Assembly (NCBI GenBank): GCA_019916065.1
Contig: CM034233.1
Coordinates: 53,437,947-53,501,946, forward strand
Source: Vitellaria paradoxa
Lineage: Eukaryota; Streptophyta; Magnoliopsida; Ericales; Sapotaceae
DNA length: 64,000 nucleotides
Direction of reading: 5' to 3'
How positions within the stretch are numbered: the stretch's first letter is position 1; each line of letters opens with the position of its first letter. The notes under the pieces are model-generated. The model saw only the letters and a program-made list of their open reading frames with translations. It searched no databases and was not told the DNA's origin. This document shows, one piece after another, positions 23,901 through 36,109 of this stretch. Both the position numbers and the translations under genes were made by a program.

Positions 23901-24286
23901 AAACTCTTAGACTCACTGCCCTCGCTGGATATAAAAGTTATGTCATCCCACTTATGTTTTCTACTTGTGTTACTAAGTTCCTATAGTTTACATTTATTAG
24001 CAGTTGGACCACAGATGGAATACCTGTTCTTTGCAAAAAATAAAAAATAAAAATAGGAAAATAGAATTTAAGAACATAAACAACCCACAAATCAACACAA
24101 GGTAACATCCATAAATGCTAGAATAAAAAGAACAATGGAGATAAAGTGTAAAACAAACCAAATTATCAAAATAAATATACAAACATCCCATTGGTTAAAA
24201 GTGCGTAAAGAGTTTTAGGATTACAAAATAAACAAAAAGAAAGGTTCACTCCCAAACTCTTAAAGAAGAAAGAAACATAAAATTAA

Positions 24287-25398
24287 TCACTGCGGGGGCG
24301 GGGGTGGATGAGATTCTCTAAGATAATCCAAAAAACTTTGCAGGGAATGGCTTTGAGTTTGCTGGCTTTGGTGAATGCATAGCAGGAGCTGGTGATTAGC
24401 TTCTTGATTCTGCTCCATGACACTAATACGTTCGGCCAAAGCTCCAATCTGATCGGCTAATTCAGTATTGGTCACCTCCTCTTCATCTTCCTCTTCCTCT
24501 TCCTCCTGCTCCTCTAGAACATGGGATGGTTCACCCTCCTCCTTAGACTCCTCTACCCTCATTTTCTGTGTTGAAATCACTCTTTTGGATTTGACATAGG
24601 ATATGATATTGAACGGATGAAGTCCTGAGGCTATGGGTAGGTCATCCGTGATATGAGCTCCTTTCCATCTAAAAATCTTCGTGAGTGCTCCACCAAAAGG
24701 TAATGCTGCTAGAGCTCCAAGATTCTCACAGGTATAAATTATTTGGTGCCAAATATATGAGGGTAAGTCAATTGTCATCCCAGTTCCAATCGCATAAATA
24801 AGCCTAGCTCTAAGAGGGGTACAATCAACACTCTTATTTTGAGGTAACAGATTGAAGCAGGAGAACATGTGTAAGGCCCAATATCTATCTTTCAGCATTG
24901 ACGCAGGTTTTCTATATTCCCCAGGCCATTCTTGGCCCTCTTTCACAATTTTTGACACCACATTTGGAAAAGGAGGAGTACCTACAGCTGGATAAGCAAA
25001 TTTGGGGTTTTCAATTCTAGGTACTTTGAATACTACCACAAAGTCATCTGGTGTGAGTGTAATTTCAACCCCCCTGACCCAACTAGTGAGTTTTTCTCTA
25101 CCCTTCGCCTTATAATCGAGCTTTCTTTGAAATTGGCAAAGAATTCCTTGACTAAGTTGACTACACAATAAGCATGGAATTTTGCCACATTCATCCATTG
25201 CCTCCTTTCAATGTTCTATTCAAGCATGAATTCTCTATGATAAAATTGATCGATTTCCCAAAAATGTTCAATTACTACTGACTTAGACCCACAAATATCA
25301 TCATATTTTTGTTCAGCTTCTTCCGTCCAAAATCAGCTTCTATTAAAAGATGGAGTCCCTAATTGTCTATTTGCTGGTTTCTTAGTTCTCGGGGCCAT
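24287..25398 (-). pseudogene. Element M ORF2: putative-plant-transposon-protein-like (PF20167-like)
   Basis: Likely starts at the ATG at 25398 (MAPRTKKPANRQ) and is broken by two stops (near 25344 and 25230) and a frameshift in a G run near 25073. The open part, 24287-25198, has GVEITLTPDDFVVVFKVPR, then IYAIGTGMTIDLPSYIW, LAALPFGGALTKIF, an acidic EEE run (24470-24510), a probable coiled coil (DQIGALAERISVMEQNQEA) and a PPPPPQ end. N-terminal MAPR, the LTPDD segment and the PFGG segment fit that domain family. No signal peptide or membrane helix is seen, so it does not look like an envelope protein. Function unknown. Confidence 0.65.
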
Positions 25399-26348
25399 GG
25401 GAGCTACACAAATATGAAAACAAAAATTTAATGAGTAACTATGCAACTCCTATGTCCACATAAGTTCAGTGGCCCGTCCTAATGAAAGACATATATTACA
25501 ACCAAAATTGGACACATGAACAATAGGTAAATTAGGTGGCCATGCAACATCCACCATGAATATTCGCAACCAATTCAAAAATTTCAAGCCTCATGGTGGC
25601 CATACAACATCCAACCGAGAAGGGTCTACTCCATGATTCTTGGTGGCTATGCAACATCCACCATGGAACAAATTTTTTTCAATTAGAATTACAAAATAAG
25701 AATTTGAAAGTCAGCAGGTGAATTCAACTATTGAAGAGTCTTTGAACCCTTGGACCCGATTTTGGGAACCATGGGTAGGAAGACATATGGAGTGAAGAAA
25801 TTCACTCAAATCATATGTGCGCATCCTATTCCCAATAACAACTTGAAATATAGCTTCTACTCATAAGAAATCCCAAACCTTTGAAGCTTAGAAGCTTGGG
25901 TTTGAAGGATATGGAACGTAGAAGCCATCCATGGCTCAAAACTAACTACAAGACATACCTCAGGTTGAGAAAGCTGAAAACTTGAACAATAATAGGTGAG
26001 AACTATGACTCAACCATTGGGAACCTTGATTCTTGAAGGGAGGACCGAAGATCAATAAGAGATTTGAGAGCCCTTGAAGTTAAAAGCAAGAAATTAGGGC
26101 CTAAACGGGCTGAATCAGGCTTAAAAGGTTTGCAGGGTCTCGACCGTCTCGGCTAGGGGGTCGGGACCACAAAAAGGTCCTCCCCAAAATTGCATTTGGC
26201 TAACACACTGTGGTCCCAACCGTTTTGGGTAGGGGGTCAGGACCATCAAAAAGGATTTTCACCCACTTTTTCTAAGCTATTTAAAATAACTTAAAAAGGT
26301 CTAGACTCAAAATAAAAATTGTAAATTAAGGACAAAATAAAACCTATC
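25399..26348 (-). other. Element M spacer between pol and ORF2, with GC hairpin module
   Basis: No coding signal. At 26132-26256 there are two hairpin-like units with arms GGTCTCGACC / GGTCGGGACC and TGGTCCCAACC / GGTCAGGACC. The arms match those in M's own LTRs. In element order this lies about 100 bp past the pol stop and about 730 bp before ORF2. Three loose copies of GGTGGCCATGCAACATCC occur at about 25533, 25592 and 25642. Confidence 0.62.
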
Positions 26349-27808
26349 CTAACCTACTATTATACAACTAAAACTACATTCTAATCTCATTCTAATTGAA
26401 GAATGGGGGATCCAAAAGATGCCTGTTTCAATTTTTGCCACAAAATTTTCTAAATATGGTTTGAGATGTTGGCCATTAACTTTGAAGGTGGCGTTGTTGC
26501 GTGGGTTGTGAACCTCACACACACCATGCTCTGAGAAGGAAAGTATAATAAAAAGACCATACCATCTAGATTGAAGCTTACCTAGGAAGAGGTGTAATTG
26601 AGAGTTGTATAGCAAGACTTTTTGGCCTACATGGAAAGATTTCCTAGAAATGTGTTTGTCATGTAAGTCTTTCATTTTTTCCTTGGCGATCTTTGCATTC
26701 TCAAAAGCATAATTACGCAACTCCTCAAGTTCATTCAATTGGAGCTTCTGGAGAACATTGGCATCATCCAAATTCTCATTGAAGTGCCTAATCACCCAAT
26801 AAGCTCTATGCTCCATTTCTACAGGTATGTGACAGGCCTTGCCAAAGACAAGGCGATAGGGAGACATGCCCAGAATAGTCTTATACGCCGTTCTATATGC
26901 CCAAAATGCATCGTGAGACATAGAGACCAATTTTTGTGTATCGGGTTAATAGTTTTCTCTAAAATTTCCTTAATCTCCCTATTCGCCAATTCGACTTGGC
27001 CACTGTTTTAAGGATGATACGTAGTACCTACTTTGTAGGTCATTCCATAACTACGCAGTAGAACACCAACAGGCCGATTACAAAAATGCTTGCCTTCGCC
27101 ACTAATGATAGCTTGACGCATCCCAAAACGTGAGAAGATGGACTCCCTCAAGGATTTGACCACCACCCGATGGTCATTGGTACAAGTTGCTATGGCCTCC
27201 ACCCATTTAGAAATGTAATCAATGGCCACCAGGATGAACTCATATCCAAATGACTTAGGGAATGGTCCCATAAAATCAATCCCCCAGCAATCAAAAATCT
27301 CCAAAATGATTATGGGGTTTTGAGGCATCTCATTACGCTTGGTAAGAGCTCCCAACCGTTAACATCGATCACACCGAAGGCAATAATCATGAACATCCCT
27401 AAACAATGAGGGCCAATAGAATCCGCTTTGAAGGATCTTAGCAGCTATTTTCTTTGAGGAAAAGTGACCTCCACATGCTAGGGAATGACAGAACTCAATG
27501 ACACTATATACCTCACTCTTGGGAATGTAACGTCTCACGATCTGATCAGGGCAATACTTGTAGAGGTATGGTTCATCCCAAAGGAAACTACGTACCTTTC
27601 GTAAAAATTTTCTTCTATCGACTTTTGTCCAATGGGAGGGTATCTGTCCAGTCACTAGAAAGTTAGCAATGTCCGCATACCAAGGAGGTTGGACTGGTAG
27701 TTTGGTGCTAATATGCATGAGGTGTTCGTCAGGGAATTGCTCATTGATTGATAGGTCACTAGAATTGGACACATGTTGGGGTGGTCTAGATAAATGGTCA
27801 GCTACCAC
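26349..27808 (-). pseudogene. pol: Element M integrase
   Basis: N-terminal zinc region at 27359-27600: CHSLACGGHFSSKK and CLRCDRC. A stop (TAA) at 27359 separates it from the core. Core: first acid in GIDFMGPFP; the second, normally ISDGG or ISDKG, reads ISGEGKHF, so the catalytic Asp is lost; the Glu segment SGQVE (near 26990) is present but preceded by a stop. The C-terminal part 26349-26930 has [13 protein letters not shown] and a GPY/F-type [11 protein letters not shown]. The extreme end is frameshifted relative to X. Integrase joins cDNA to the chromosome; this copy cannot be active. Confidence 0.88.
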
Positions 27809-28330
27809 ATTTTCAACTCATTTCTTGTCCTTGATCTCGAAATCAAACTCTTGGAGAAGGAGCATCCACCTAATCAGACAAGGTTTGGCATCTTATTTTG
27901 AAAGGAGGTATTTCAAGGCCGCATGGTCCGTGAATATTGTGACATGAGAACCTACCAAATATGACCTAAACTTATCCAAGGCAAACACTACCACTAGAAG
28001 TTCCTTTTCAGTAGTGGTATAATTCACTTGAGCCTCATTCAGAGTCTTACTAGCGTAGTACATAACATAGGGTTTCCCTTCTTTTCTTTGCCCTATAACT
28101 GCTCCCACAGCAAAGTCACTCACATCAGACATTAGCTCGAATGGTAAGGACCAATCTGTGCTTTGGATAATTGGTGTAGTGGTAAGCAAATGTTTAAGCA
28201 TGTCAAAGGCTTCTTGGCATGAAGTTGTCCGTTCAAAAGGACTATCATTGGACAACAATGGGCATAAAGGTCGTGCAATAGAACTAAAAGACTGGATGAA
28301 ATGTCGGTAAAAACCGGCGTGGCCAAAGAA
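27809..28330 (-). pseudogene. pol: Element M RNase H
   Basis: Open from 28258 to 27893: ERTTSCQEAFDMLKHLL, then LMSDVSDFAVGAVIGQ (usual DASD reads DVSD), [20 protein letters not shown] and [13 protein letters not shown]. These are the usual Ty3 RNase H motifs in order, with the DASD, E and D positions recognisable. A stop cuts it at 27893. Confidence 0.85.
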
Positions 28331-28351
28331 CGATCTTACGTCCTTAACACG

Positions 28352-29300
28352 TCAAGGAATAGGAAAATTTTGAATCAATTCCACCTTTTCTCTATCTACC
28401 TCAATCCCACGATGCAATACTATATGCTCCAAGACAATCCCTTGTTGCACCATAAAATGGCACTTTTCCCAATTTAGCACCAAGCTACTCTCTTCACAAC
28501 AGACCAAAACCTTTTCAAGGTTTGTTAAACAATCATGAAACGTATCTCCGTAAATGGAGAAATCATCCATGAACACCTCTAAAAATTGCTTAACCATATC
28601 ACTGAATATGTTCATTATACACCTTTGAAAAGTCGTAGGTGCATTACATAACCCAAATGGCATGCGTCTATATGCGAATGTGCCAAAATGGCACTTGAAG
28701 GTGGTCTTTTCTTGGTCCTCAAGTGCTATTTCAACTTGATTGTACCCCGAATACCCATCTAGAAAGCAATAAAAAACTTTTCTTGCTACTCTCTCAAGTA
28801 CCTTGTCTAAAAAAGGAAGTGGAAAATGGTCCTTCCGAGTCACAGCATTCAAGCGCCTATAATCAATGCACATACGCCACCCAGTTTGGGTGTGTTGAAG
28901 CACTAAATCTCCTTTCTCATTCTCCACCATAGTGACAGCGGACTTTTTAGGGACCACTTGAGTGGGGCTTACCCACTTTGAATTAGAGGTGGGGTAAATG
29001 TACCCACATCAAGTAACTTATGCACCTCCCATTTCACAACCTCTTTTATAATTAGGTTCAATCTCTGTTGCATCTATCTTACCGGTTTGGCATCATCTTC
29101 AAGGTATATATGATGGGAGCACACTAAAGGGCTAATACCATGAAGATCTACCACAGTCCATCCTAAAGCCTGACGATGGGCCCTCAAAACTGCCAACAAC
29201 CTCTCTTTTTGAACTCTCTCCAATTTGGAAGACACGACTACTGGGAATGTCTCACCCTCACCTAGAAACACATACTTAAGCTCACTCGGTAATGGTTTCC
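28352..29300 (-). pseudogene. pol: Element M reverse transcriptase
   Basis: The main frame 28352-28957 has GWRMCIDYRRLNAVTRKDHF, FYCFLDGYSGYNQ, MPFGLCNAPTTFQR and the catalytic FMDDFS (YxDD class). The upstream part at 29074-29271 includes the linker with HHIYLEDDAKPVR. Stops and frameshifts lie between 28957 and 29074. X lacks the segment with the catalytic motif. Confidence 0.9.
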
Positions 29301-29418
29301 TAGAAGGGCAAGGGGGACATTCAATCGATGGCTTGGGTTTACTTAAGGAGGGCTCTAAAGGCTAAAAAATGAGAACCCAATCACTAACAGCCATGACTTC
29401 TTCCTTAGCACTCACAAA

Positions 29419-30539
29419 TTAAACACCCTCGACAAAGCTTGCACCATCCAAAGCCTCACATCTCTCACTTTTCACTAGTGCTCTGTCTATAGGATCCTCA
29501 AAGAAAGTTTTCTCGAAGTATTCCTCACTCAAAGCATAAATCACATCCACTTCTCGAATGTCCTCAAATTCTCCCATTTGCTTCCCTACCCTAAAAATAT
29601 TCATCTCCATGGTCATATTTCCAAAAGAAAGTTTCATAACCCCACACCTACAATTGATCACAGCATTGGATGTAGCAAGGAAAGGTCTACCAAGAATGAC
29701 CAGAATAGATTGGGTAGGATTAGGAACTGGTTGGGTGTCCAATACAATGAAATCAACTGGGAAGTAGAAGTTGTCTACTCGAACCAATACATCCTCCACC
29801 ACACCCCTGGGCATTTTGACCGAACGGTCAGCCAACTGTAATGTCACTCTGGTGGGTTTCAGCTCACCTAGGCCTAGTTGCTGGTAAATAGTGTAAGGCA
29901 AAAGGTTGACACTAGCACCTAGGTCAAGTAGAGCTCTATCAACAATATGGTTCCCTATGATGCATGAAATGGTTGGACAACCAGGATCCTTATACTTAGA
30001 GGGTGTGTCACGATGGAGTATGGCACTCACTTGTTTTGTCAAGAAAGCTTTTTCCTTGACAATGAGCTTCCTCTTCACAGTGCACATATCCTTGAGAAAC
30101 TTAGCATAGGAAGGAATTTGCTTAATGGCTTCAAGTAATGGGATGTTGATTCTCACTTGTTTGAAAATCTCATAAATTTCAGAGTTCAACACTTCATTCT
30201 TGCCCTTTGCTAGTCTCTGGGGAAAAGGTGGTCTAAGCATGTGCTCAACAGGATGGTCAATTGGCCTAACCAGAGGCCCCTCACTAGGTTTCTTCTCACT
30301 CTCTTTTTCAGTCTCCCCATTCTCTTTCTCATCCTCCAATTTCTCCTTCTCTTTTCCCTTTCCATAATTTGCCTTTCCCCCCCACTATCTTTTGGACCTA
30401 ACTTCTCACTCGTGGCATTGACTCTAGGGTTAGTGGGCTTTTGAATAATTTTACCACTCTGTAAAATGGTAACCGCTTGAACCTGTTCATGTGGGGTGGC
30501 ACCCAAGGTCGATGACTCAGTCATGTTCGCTTGGCCTTT
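29419..30539 (-). pseudogene. pol: Element M gag-protease linker and aspartic protease
   Basis: The 306-codon ORF 29419-30339 has PPFPQRLAKGK, the Athila-type FLKDMCTVKRKL segment, then the active-site region ALLDLGASVNLLPYTIYQ (29880-29935; DLG where most proteases have DTG/DSG) and VILGRPFLATSNAVINC near its end. The stretch 30340-30539, in an overlapping frame, has MTESSTLGATPHE and VTILQSGKIIQ, the gag-protease linker. X has the same gene with DLGVS. Confidence 0.85.
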
Positions 30540-31268
30540 AGGGTTTGGAAAAGGTTGTGACAGGAGTTTCCCACTCTAGGTGGTACTCATGGCCTGGGTC
30601 AACTTGGAAACTTGGCCCCTAATATCATCTAAAGCCCTAGTCACTTGGTTGTTAATGTTCAACTACTGTTGCATAAATTGATTGAGAGTGTCCTCAACAG
30701 ACCTCTTGTGTGGTGGTTGATATGCAACAGGGTTAGGCTGTTGGTATTAGAGTGGTGGCAAAGGAGGCAGTGGCTGAAACAACTAATCGGGGCTATCATT
30801 CCTCCATAGGAAACCAGGATGATTCCTATTCCCCGGGGGATAAGCATTGGAAGATTGATTTCCCTCTGTATAAGTGACATTCCCACCTTATGGGTAAGAG
30901 ACATTGCCTTGGCCCCTATTTTGGAATGGATGGTTTTGGGCATTGTTGATATAACTTTGACCATAGGCAATCTCTTTAATCAAGGGTAATTCAGGGCACA
31001 AATTAACATCATGCCCCATTTGGTCACATGCGACACATATCACATTTGCCTCAACCAGTTTCTCCTTATTTTTGAGCTCTAAAGAATCAAGCTTATGTTG
31101 CAATGCAGCTAACCTAGCCCATAGATCGTCACTTTCACTCAACTCCAGTGGTCTACTAGGTGTGGGATTCCTATGCTCTAAAGAAGAAACTGGTCCAATT
31201 TCCCAATCATTAGAGTCCTCGGCTACCATATCAAAGAAATCCATGGCATCTTTCGCAGTCTTATCAAA
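30540..31268 (-). pseudogene. gag: Element M gag, C-terminal part with CCHC knuckle
   Basis: In order from 31268: AMDFFDMVAEDSNDWEIGP, DDLWARLAALQHKLDSLE, the zinc knuckle CVACDQMGHDVNLC (30997-31039), a P/Q/N-rich stretch, then EDTLNQFMQQ, stop, LNINNQ and RALDDIRGQVSKLTQAMS (30580-30690). The frame is cut at 31268 by LTR B and resumes at 41742. The last segment is what the gag of C, D and E also carries. Confidence 0.82.
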
Positions 31269-31994
31269 TGATTGCATGCAATCATTGACATTCTTTAAGC
31301 TCATTTCACACTCTTCTCATCAAAATTTTGCCAAGTAAAACTCATTTTTATCATATTTTTATTATTTACTTCTTTTTTGTGTGTTTTGTAGGATAATGGA
31401 GAAATGTAACACAAGGGAGTCAAGTTAGAGCTTAAAATTTCAAGTCTGGAAGGAATTAGTCATCCTTGGGTGCACAACTGAGCAATCTTTTAATCATAAC
31501 TTTCTTCTCACAACTCTGATTGATCTGATTTTTGTTGCGTTGGAAAGAAAACTCGAAGCCCTACAACTTTGCTGGTTTAGCTGAAGCCTGAATCTGTCAT
31601 CTTCAAGGCCAAAATTTCATGGGAAGTCAGATATAGAAAACTGTCAGAATGAACCATGATGACTTGTCTAGCACACCTTGGGCGCCTGACTGAGCACACC
31701 TTGGGCGCCCATGATGACTTGTCCAGCACACTTTTAGGATAAACTTCGAATTGTAAATTTACAATTTTGCCCTTAAGTTATGTATCACTATAAATAGGAC
31801 AAATTTCTAATGTATTAGGGCTCTGAAACTCTACGCACTTATTCTCATCTCTTAGTTTAGTTTAGATTATGGTTACGGTTTTGATTTTGCTTTGGATTAT
31901 TAAAGCTTTGTTTTCATCTTCGCATGCAAATTAAATTGTAAGATATATTCATTACTTTGTTTCAATTAAAGGTTCGTTACTTTCTATAGCTTTG
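31269..31994 (+). repeat. LTR B, left half (U3 and promoter)
   Basis: Ends in CTTTG (31990-31994), which is repeated at 40897-40901 on the far side of E. Contains the palindromic tip, GC units and the TATAAATAG box. Confidence 0.85.
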
Positions 31995-33479
31995 TGATCG
32001 ACCCTAAATTATGTCTGGGTTCTACCTCCCAAGTACAAGAGGGCAGTTGTAGTTTTAAAACTCGGTGAGTACCGAGGTTGAATCCACAGGGAGGGCTTTG
32101 TTAAAAGCTCTAGACTTGTTCTCTTAGTTAGTAGGTGAACCTAAATTAATTTAAACTATTTTTCAGCAACTCAAACTTTTGTTTTAGGTTCTAACTGAAT
32201 TAAATATTAATTAAAGAAATTCAATTTAATTTTAAAAGTGCAACAAAGCATCTACTCTAAATTCTAAAGCGAATAAATCAACTCATAAATTAAATTAAAT
32301 AATAAGCATAATACTAAGGAGGTTCTTGATCCAACTTTCAAGTTCGGGTAGCTCACTACTTTACCTTGGGATGTTTTTGTTCAAAAGTAGATTAGGGTTT
32401 AATTCGAAAAGTGTTAAGAATATTTTAATCAAAGGTCAGTACCAGTGATCTCAAGCGGATATGGTTAAAGACCTTTGTTTTCAAGGGTTTTTCAAACAAA
32501 CGAAACTAGAAATGAATTCAAAACCCGTTTTTGATCTCGTTTGAAAGTTTGTAAACGGTTATATTCGAAAATCCATACCAGTGACTTCAAACGAGTGTGG
32601 TTAAAGATTTTCGGTTTCGAATGTTTTTGAAACAAGTCAAAATAGATTTTAACATGGTAGATCCTTACGCATGAGCTCTCACAACCCATGCGAAGGGTCT
32701 ACAAACATCCTAAGGTTTTTTGTGAACTACCCATTTTGATTCATTGAACTAAGAACTAGGGTTTTACGCTAACATGATTTTAAGCAAAAAGAAAGCAATA
32801 AACGTAAGCATAAACATTCGATCTACCACTAGAAAACAATAGATCATATATTAAATTAATAAAACAAAAGTCAACTTACACGGAAAGTAACTCTGTAACT
32901 ACGTAATGGAAGAGTAGTGTAGCGAAGAACAAACAAACTTCCAAAATCTCCATAAACGAAGCAAAATATTAAAAACTCCCTAAAAACTATTCTAAAACTC
33001 TCAAGAAATAATCTAAAATGTATTTGGCGACCTCCTTGTTCAGCCGTACAAGGGTGACATATATTGGTTAAGAAAAACCCTAGAAGAACGAAGTAAAACA
33101 CGCACCCAAGGCTTTGCTGGGGTCCGGACACTTCAAGGAAGGGTGGGGACCCTAGAATAATCTTCCTCTGGATTACTCACTAGGGTTCAGACCCTTTGAG
33201 GAAGGGTGGGGACCCCTGAATACATCTTCCTCTATTTTTCTTTCTCCTTCACTCTGAGTCCTTGGGTTGGTCCAAACCATCTTTGATGAAGCTTGAATCC
33301 CAACTCTTCCTTCGTCTTCTAAGCCCTCTCCAACACTATTAGCTTCGCTTTTCTCATCCATTTCCCTACAAATAAGATGATGAAACTTGTAAGTTACAAA
33401 ACAATATCAAAAATTTAAATTTACTCATCCAAATGTATTTAAATATAGAGTTTGTAATTACACTTTTCAAGTGTGTTCA
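31995..33479 (-). repeat. Element E 3' LTR
   Basis: Sense start is TGAACACACTTG (terminal palindrome partly lost: GTGTAATCA reads GTGTGTTCA). GC-rich direct repeats of about 64 bp lie at 33112-33216, each with a GGGTCC...GGACC-type hairpin, upstream (in sense) of a TATA-like box at 33058-33066. Ends GGGTCGATCA in sense. The T-G/C-A rule holds. Confidence 0.87.
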
Positions 33480-35783
33480 CACCCCCCAACTTGAACATTG
33501 CTAGTCCCTAGCAATAACTTTATTAAAATGAAATGCAACTACTACCCTATTTCTCTTTTTGTTGGAAACACGAGTACACTTAGCTACGTGCAGCAAGCCC
33601 TTTAAACCCTAGGTTCCCCCTAGTGGACGAGTAAGGTCTCATGAGGGTTTGCAGTGAATCTACCCACAAAATTCTATGGCATGGTCTTAATGTTTCAAAG
33701 AGTAAGCAAGATTAAAGATAAATTAAGTTCAAGCCCAATAAGTTACAAAATCCAAATATCATGTCTAATTTCCAAGTGCTAAGCATAAATGCATGGACTA
33801 TCAAAGTGGAAAAAGCATGTGTGCAAAATTGTTTCATTCATTCAACAAGGTCGCAAGAGCATAAACGGAACCAAGTTTTGACTTCAAAAGCTCACAAGGT
33901 ACCACTCATAGAAAGAAATTCACTCATAGAGGGTTCACATACACCTATTAGCATATAATGCTATCCTAGTTGCACATAACCCCAAAAATAAGTGAGTGAA
34001 CTGAATTGAAGTTCAAAGTGGACAGCTCATGATAATGTTCCAATGCATATGCAAGAGATTACATCACACAACCTACACAAGACCACTACATGCACAATAC
34101 AAGAGTTGCTTGCTTAGAATCCATTAGGTTTTTGTTTTGATTGTAACTTGGCCAGGGCTAATGGTTAACAATGGAAGATATGGAAATAAGCACATGTCTT
34201 GGGATAAAGATGTTCAAGTGCACACAAGTCTCGAACTACCCATTTCCTTTCCAACTCCAAGAAGAACTACAACAAGAAGCTTATTCACGAACTTACAAAC
34301 TACTCATGGGACATTCTCAATAATTATAATACAATGCACAGGTCCCAAAATTACATAAGCAACAATGAATGACAGACTTTTTTTTTCTTTTCATTTTTTT
34401 CTTTTTTTTCTTTTTCTTTTTTTTCTTTTTTTTCTTTTTTTTTATTTTTTTTTCTTTTTTTTTTCTTTTTTTCTTTTTTTTTGAAATAATAAAATAGACA
34501 TAAGGCTAAATTCTCCACCTAATATTCCCTCTCAATATGCTTTCAAAAGTTTCAATTCCCAACCCCCACTCACATCACTAACATTGAGGCACTTTTCATA
34601 ACCCAAAACATGTGAGGGTAAGGTTTAAAAGTGTGTGAATAAGGTTAAGGGACAATTATATGAGATGGGAACCAAAGAAAAAAAAAGATATATTTATCAC
34701 ACACTTTATTAAAAGGCTTCAAGTTGGTTCCTAGGGCAATTTCATATCATGAAAGGATAAAGAGGCCCAAAATAGCAAATATGGCCTAGCATCATGTTCA
34801 AAGCTTGCAACAACTCATAATGTGCCAAGTGAAACTCATGCAAGTGTGTGTGATGCAATTAGTGCTTTGAAAACCGAAATGAAGAGCAAAAGAGCTGTGA
34901 TTATGTGCAACCCCTTCAGAAAAGAATAAAAGGCTCAAAAGCTTACCATTACGGGGTATAAGTATCCACCTAGTCCAAGGATGCTCAAGTAACCAATGTC
35001 AAATAAAGTCTACTCCTAAGCACATAAACTTTTCACCATGATAGTCCAAAAATGCACAAAGTTATCACACACTCCACTTGAATTAGGTTTCCTATTAATG
35101 CTTGAACAAGACTCACTTATCATTCGTTCACTCAATTCCACATTTAACCAAACCAAAAGGGACGATATGTAGGTATAAATGTGCTAAGTCATGTATTCAA
35201 GCTCAAAAATCTCAAAAATTTTAAAATTTTGCAATTTTTACCACACAAGTCATCATGCGAACTCTACCCCCCAACCTAAACTAAACATTGTCCTCAATGT
35301 GAGAACTATGATGCATAAGTGGGTCTGTAGTGTGCAAAGTGAGCATGATGATGAGTATGAAATAATAGCCACAAAAGGCACAGATAAGAACATAGCACAA
35401 ATTATACCAAGCATGCACCCATTATTCAATCCCCTTAAGGTATCACCCAAAACACCCCCAACCTAGATTCTACAACACTCCCAACAATAGCAATTATATA
35501 TACTGGAGTACTAAAATTGAAAGTGCAAGATTGAATAAAAAAGGAGAGGAAGGGTATTACCTCAAGAGTTTCCTTATTTGAAGAAAACAAAAGAAACTAT
35601 TCAAAAGAAAAGGTTAGACATAAAATGAAATGAAAATAAGACAAGAAAAAGGGTTAGTACGAAAGAAGAAATAAAAATAAAAGAAAAGAAAATAAAAGAA
35701 GAGAATCAAATTAAAAAGAACTATGAAAATAAGAAAATGAAAAATCTAATCTACTATGTACAAATGAAATGAAGACAAAAGTG
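33480..35783 (-). other. Element E 3' non-coding region
   Basis: Polypurine tract CACCCCCC (33480-33487), stem-loop ATTGCTA/TAGCAAT (33497-33515), the CTAGTGGACGAGTAAGG box (33617-33633), a T-rich tract of about 100 bp (34379-34481) and further boxes shared with C and D. No coding signal. Confidence 0.72.
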
Positions 35784-35956
35784 TTATCCAACACCCTCTC
35801 TACCCCATGCATCCACAAATGGTTTAAGAAATAAAATGTTCTCTACGGGCCCACGAAGCACTGAATATGGATGCTTTTTAGGTGTAAAACACACCAAGAA
35901 ATGAAAGGCCATGTGAGGTTCTTGAAACCTCGGATGTGGCCAAAGTGTAAGTTCAG

Positions 35957-36109
35957 GTGTGGACATGGTGGGCTCAATTAATCTCTCGACACCCAAGAAA
36001 TCTACGGATGTGGAAATGGTGGGTTTAATAAGTCTTTCAATGCCCAAGAAATCTATAGGTGTAGGAATGGTGGGTTTCAATGATCTCTCAACACCTAAAA
36101 AATCAATGT
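35957..36109 (-). repeat. Three 51-bp tandem repeats in E gag
   Basis: Each encodes about 17 residues of form (I/V)DFLG(V/I)ER-(L/I)-PT---. D also has three (50641-50795) and C only one (near 14100-14150). Confidence 0.75.

Noticed and set aside
24287..25198. Host gene candidate (303 codons, acidic, coiled coil)
   Set aside because: It sits in order after M pol, has stops and a frameshift upstream, and a counterpart in X. It is an element gene.
29558..30444. Plus-strand ORFs opposite the M protease and linker
   Set aside because: Shadows of the minus-strand protease frame; no family motifs.
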